From assembly GCF_001975665.1 (NCBI RefSeq), contig NZ_CP019419.1, positions 186,001 to 250,000 of the forward strand: a stretch of 64,000 nucleotides of DNA, in the 5' to 3' direction. Both the position numbers and the translations under genes were made by a program. Below are positions 63,159 to 64,000 of the stretch, piece by piece. The notes beneath the pieces were generated by a model. It saw nothing but the letters and a program-made list of their open reading frames with translations. It did not search any database and had not been told where the DNA came from. Source of the stretch: Polaribacter reichenbachii. Its GTDB lineage: Bacteria; Bacteroidota; Bacteroidia; Flavobacteriales; Flavobacteriaceae. Position 1 is the stretch's first letter. Every line of letters begins with the position of its first letter.

Positions 63159-64000
63159 TTATTCTTTTGGTTTCAAAATTAAAACGTGCTCACTTTTTTT
63201 AATTTCAGCTTCATTTAGTTTCATTTTTTCGAATTTACCATCTACATATTTTTCAGCTTGATTTTTGTAATAATCGCTAAAAATATTACCAGATTGACCT
63301 GTAGGAATAATTCCTAAGCTATTTTCTACATCAGAAAAATCGACAACTCTTCTTGAAGATGGACCTGAAGTTATTTTATAAATCCCTGTGCTATCTAACT
63401 TAAAAATCTGATTGTTAATCACCTCATTACCTCCTATTGTTTTAAATGGCCCAACATTAAAAATTTTTCGTAAAATTCCGCCAGCCTTACCTATTGCGTG
63501 TTCGTGTTCTACAGAAATCACCCTATCCCAAGTCCAACTTTCTACATTTGCACCCAATTGATTTTGTAAAAAAGCAATTGCACTTTTATACGATTTTGTA
63601 ATAATTTCTTCTTTGGTTTCAACTTTGTTTTTGGTTGAAATATCATCCCACCAAACAGAATTTTCTCTATCTATTTGATTTACCAAAACCTGATCTTGCA
63701 ACTGAGAATTGATAAATAAATCAAACCCACTACCTAATTCATCTTTATAGGTATTTTGTAAAAACTCAAACAAAAAACGGTTGTAAATTGTAGGTGCAAT
63801 AGATGTTTTTAAATAAACACCTTCCCAATTTTCTAAAATTGAAAACGCTTGTTTTTCTGATGCTCCTAATTCGCCTTTCGAAACAAATTTCAATAAATCT
63901 CTAGCAATATTATGATCTACAGAAGAAGTAACATCGTACAACATTTTAGCAACATCTTGTTTTGTAAAATCGTTTTTAGCCTCTAAAAGATTTACAATTC
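63159..64000 (-). CDS. Penicillin acylase family protein, C-terminal part only
   Basis: Open on the minus strand from the stop at 63159 to the right edge. Visible sequence ends with the typical C-terminal block of the beta-subunit: SGPSSRRVVDFSDVENSLGIIPTGQSGN followed by Y-rich ends and a basic tail. This family (Ntn hydrolases) includes penicillin and acyl-homoserine-lactone acylases. The N-terminal Ser of the beta chain lies outside the window, so activity cannot be judged. It is convergent with the RluA gene, with 11 bp between the stops. Confidence 0.85.
   Translation of the reverse strand, partial: IVNLLEAKNDFTKQDVAKMLYDVTSSVDHNIARDLLKFVSKGELGASEKQAFSILENWEGVYLKTSIAPTIYNRFLFEFLQNTYKDELGSGFDLFINSQLQDQVLVNQIDRENSVWWDDISTKNKVETKEEIITKSYKSAIAFLQNQLGANVESWTWDRVISVEHEHAIGKAGGILRKIFNVGPFKTIGGNEVINNQIFKLDSTGIYKITSGPSSRRVVDFSDVENSLGIIPTGQSGNIFSDYYKNQAEKYVDGKFEKMKLNEAEIKKSEHVLILKPKE

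Noticed and set aside
1..64000. CRISPR array, prophage, transposon or integron
   Set aside because: No repeat-spacer array, no integrase or transposase frame, and no tRNA-flanked attachment repeat was seen. The repeats present are small REP-like elements.

Overview
The window looks like a chromosomal segment of a marine Flavobacteriaceae bacterium, probably near Polaribacter or Tenacibaculum. The reasons are the strong AT bias, Bacteroidetes-type promoters (TAnnTTTG boxes, with TTG upstream where one is visible), weak Shine-Dalgarno signals, stem-loop terminators, and family-typical genes (DUF4202, BlaI/M56 pair, FtsZ with a long tail, nitrate cluster with an alginate-export-type porin). I see no integrase, transposase, phage gene or CRISPR array. 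The genus is an inference from remembered families, not from a search.

Layout. 1-4.1 kb (minus): partial comEC, an NlpC/P60 lipoprotein, lpxB, a small membrane protein and surE. 4.4-7.1 kb (plus): a tail-specific protease and a hotdog thioesterase. 7.2-8.8 kb (minus): a sodium:solute symporter. 9.0-30.0 kb (all minus): one long nitrate assimilation region. It holds an outer-membrane porin, an NrtABCD-type ABC transporter, an Fnr-like regulator, a degenerate siroheme-reductase/rubredoxin protein, an assimilatory nitrate reductase fused to its own diaphorase, an MFS nitrate/nitrite transporter, a NarL/NarX-like two-component pair split by a metallopeptidase gene, a DUF4202 gene, nirD and nirB. 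Four transcription units in it carry the same 16-bp dyad, TAAGTA-N4-TACTTA, which may define a local regulon. 30.3-45.2 kb: housekeeping genes on both strands (tRNA-Leu, a dipeptidase, an OmpA protein, a PPIase, blaI/M56, DUF4407, lysS, glutaminase, rsmG, a desaturase, an aminotransferase) and a candidate structured small RNA upstream of lysS. 45.4-60.9 kb (minus): a complete-looking dcw cell-wall/division cluster, mraZ-rsmH-ftsL-ftsI-murE-mraY-murD-ftsW-murG-murC-ftsQ-ftsA-ftsZ, with an upstream triple MraZ box. 61-64 kb: an alpha/beta hydrolase, engB, an RluA-type synthase and a partial penicillin acylase.

How the parts work together. Nitrate would cross the outer membrane through the porin and the inner membrane through the ABC system or the MFS carrier. 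NasC reduces it to nitrite, and NirBD reduces nitrite to ammonium. The rubredoxin protein is probably an electron carrier for one of these steps. The NarX-like kinase and LuxR-type regulator probably sense nitrate/nitrite, and the Fnr-like regulator is the best candidate for binding the 16-bp dyad. Siroheme and molybdenum-cofactor synthesis genes are not in the window.

The most novel items are the 16-bp dyad and its overlap with the -7 promoter element, the degenerate reductase-rubredoxin fusion, the candidate small RNA, repeats in three intergenic gaps of the nitrate transporter operon, and an apparent CTG start for murE.
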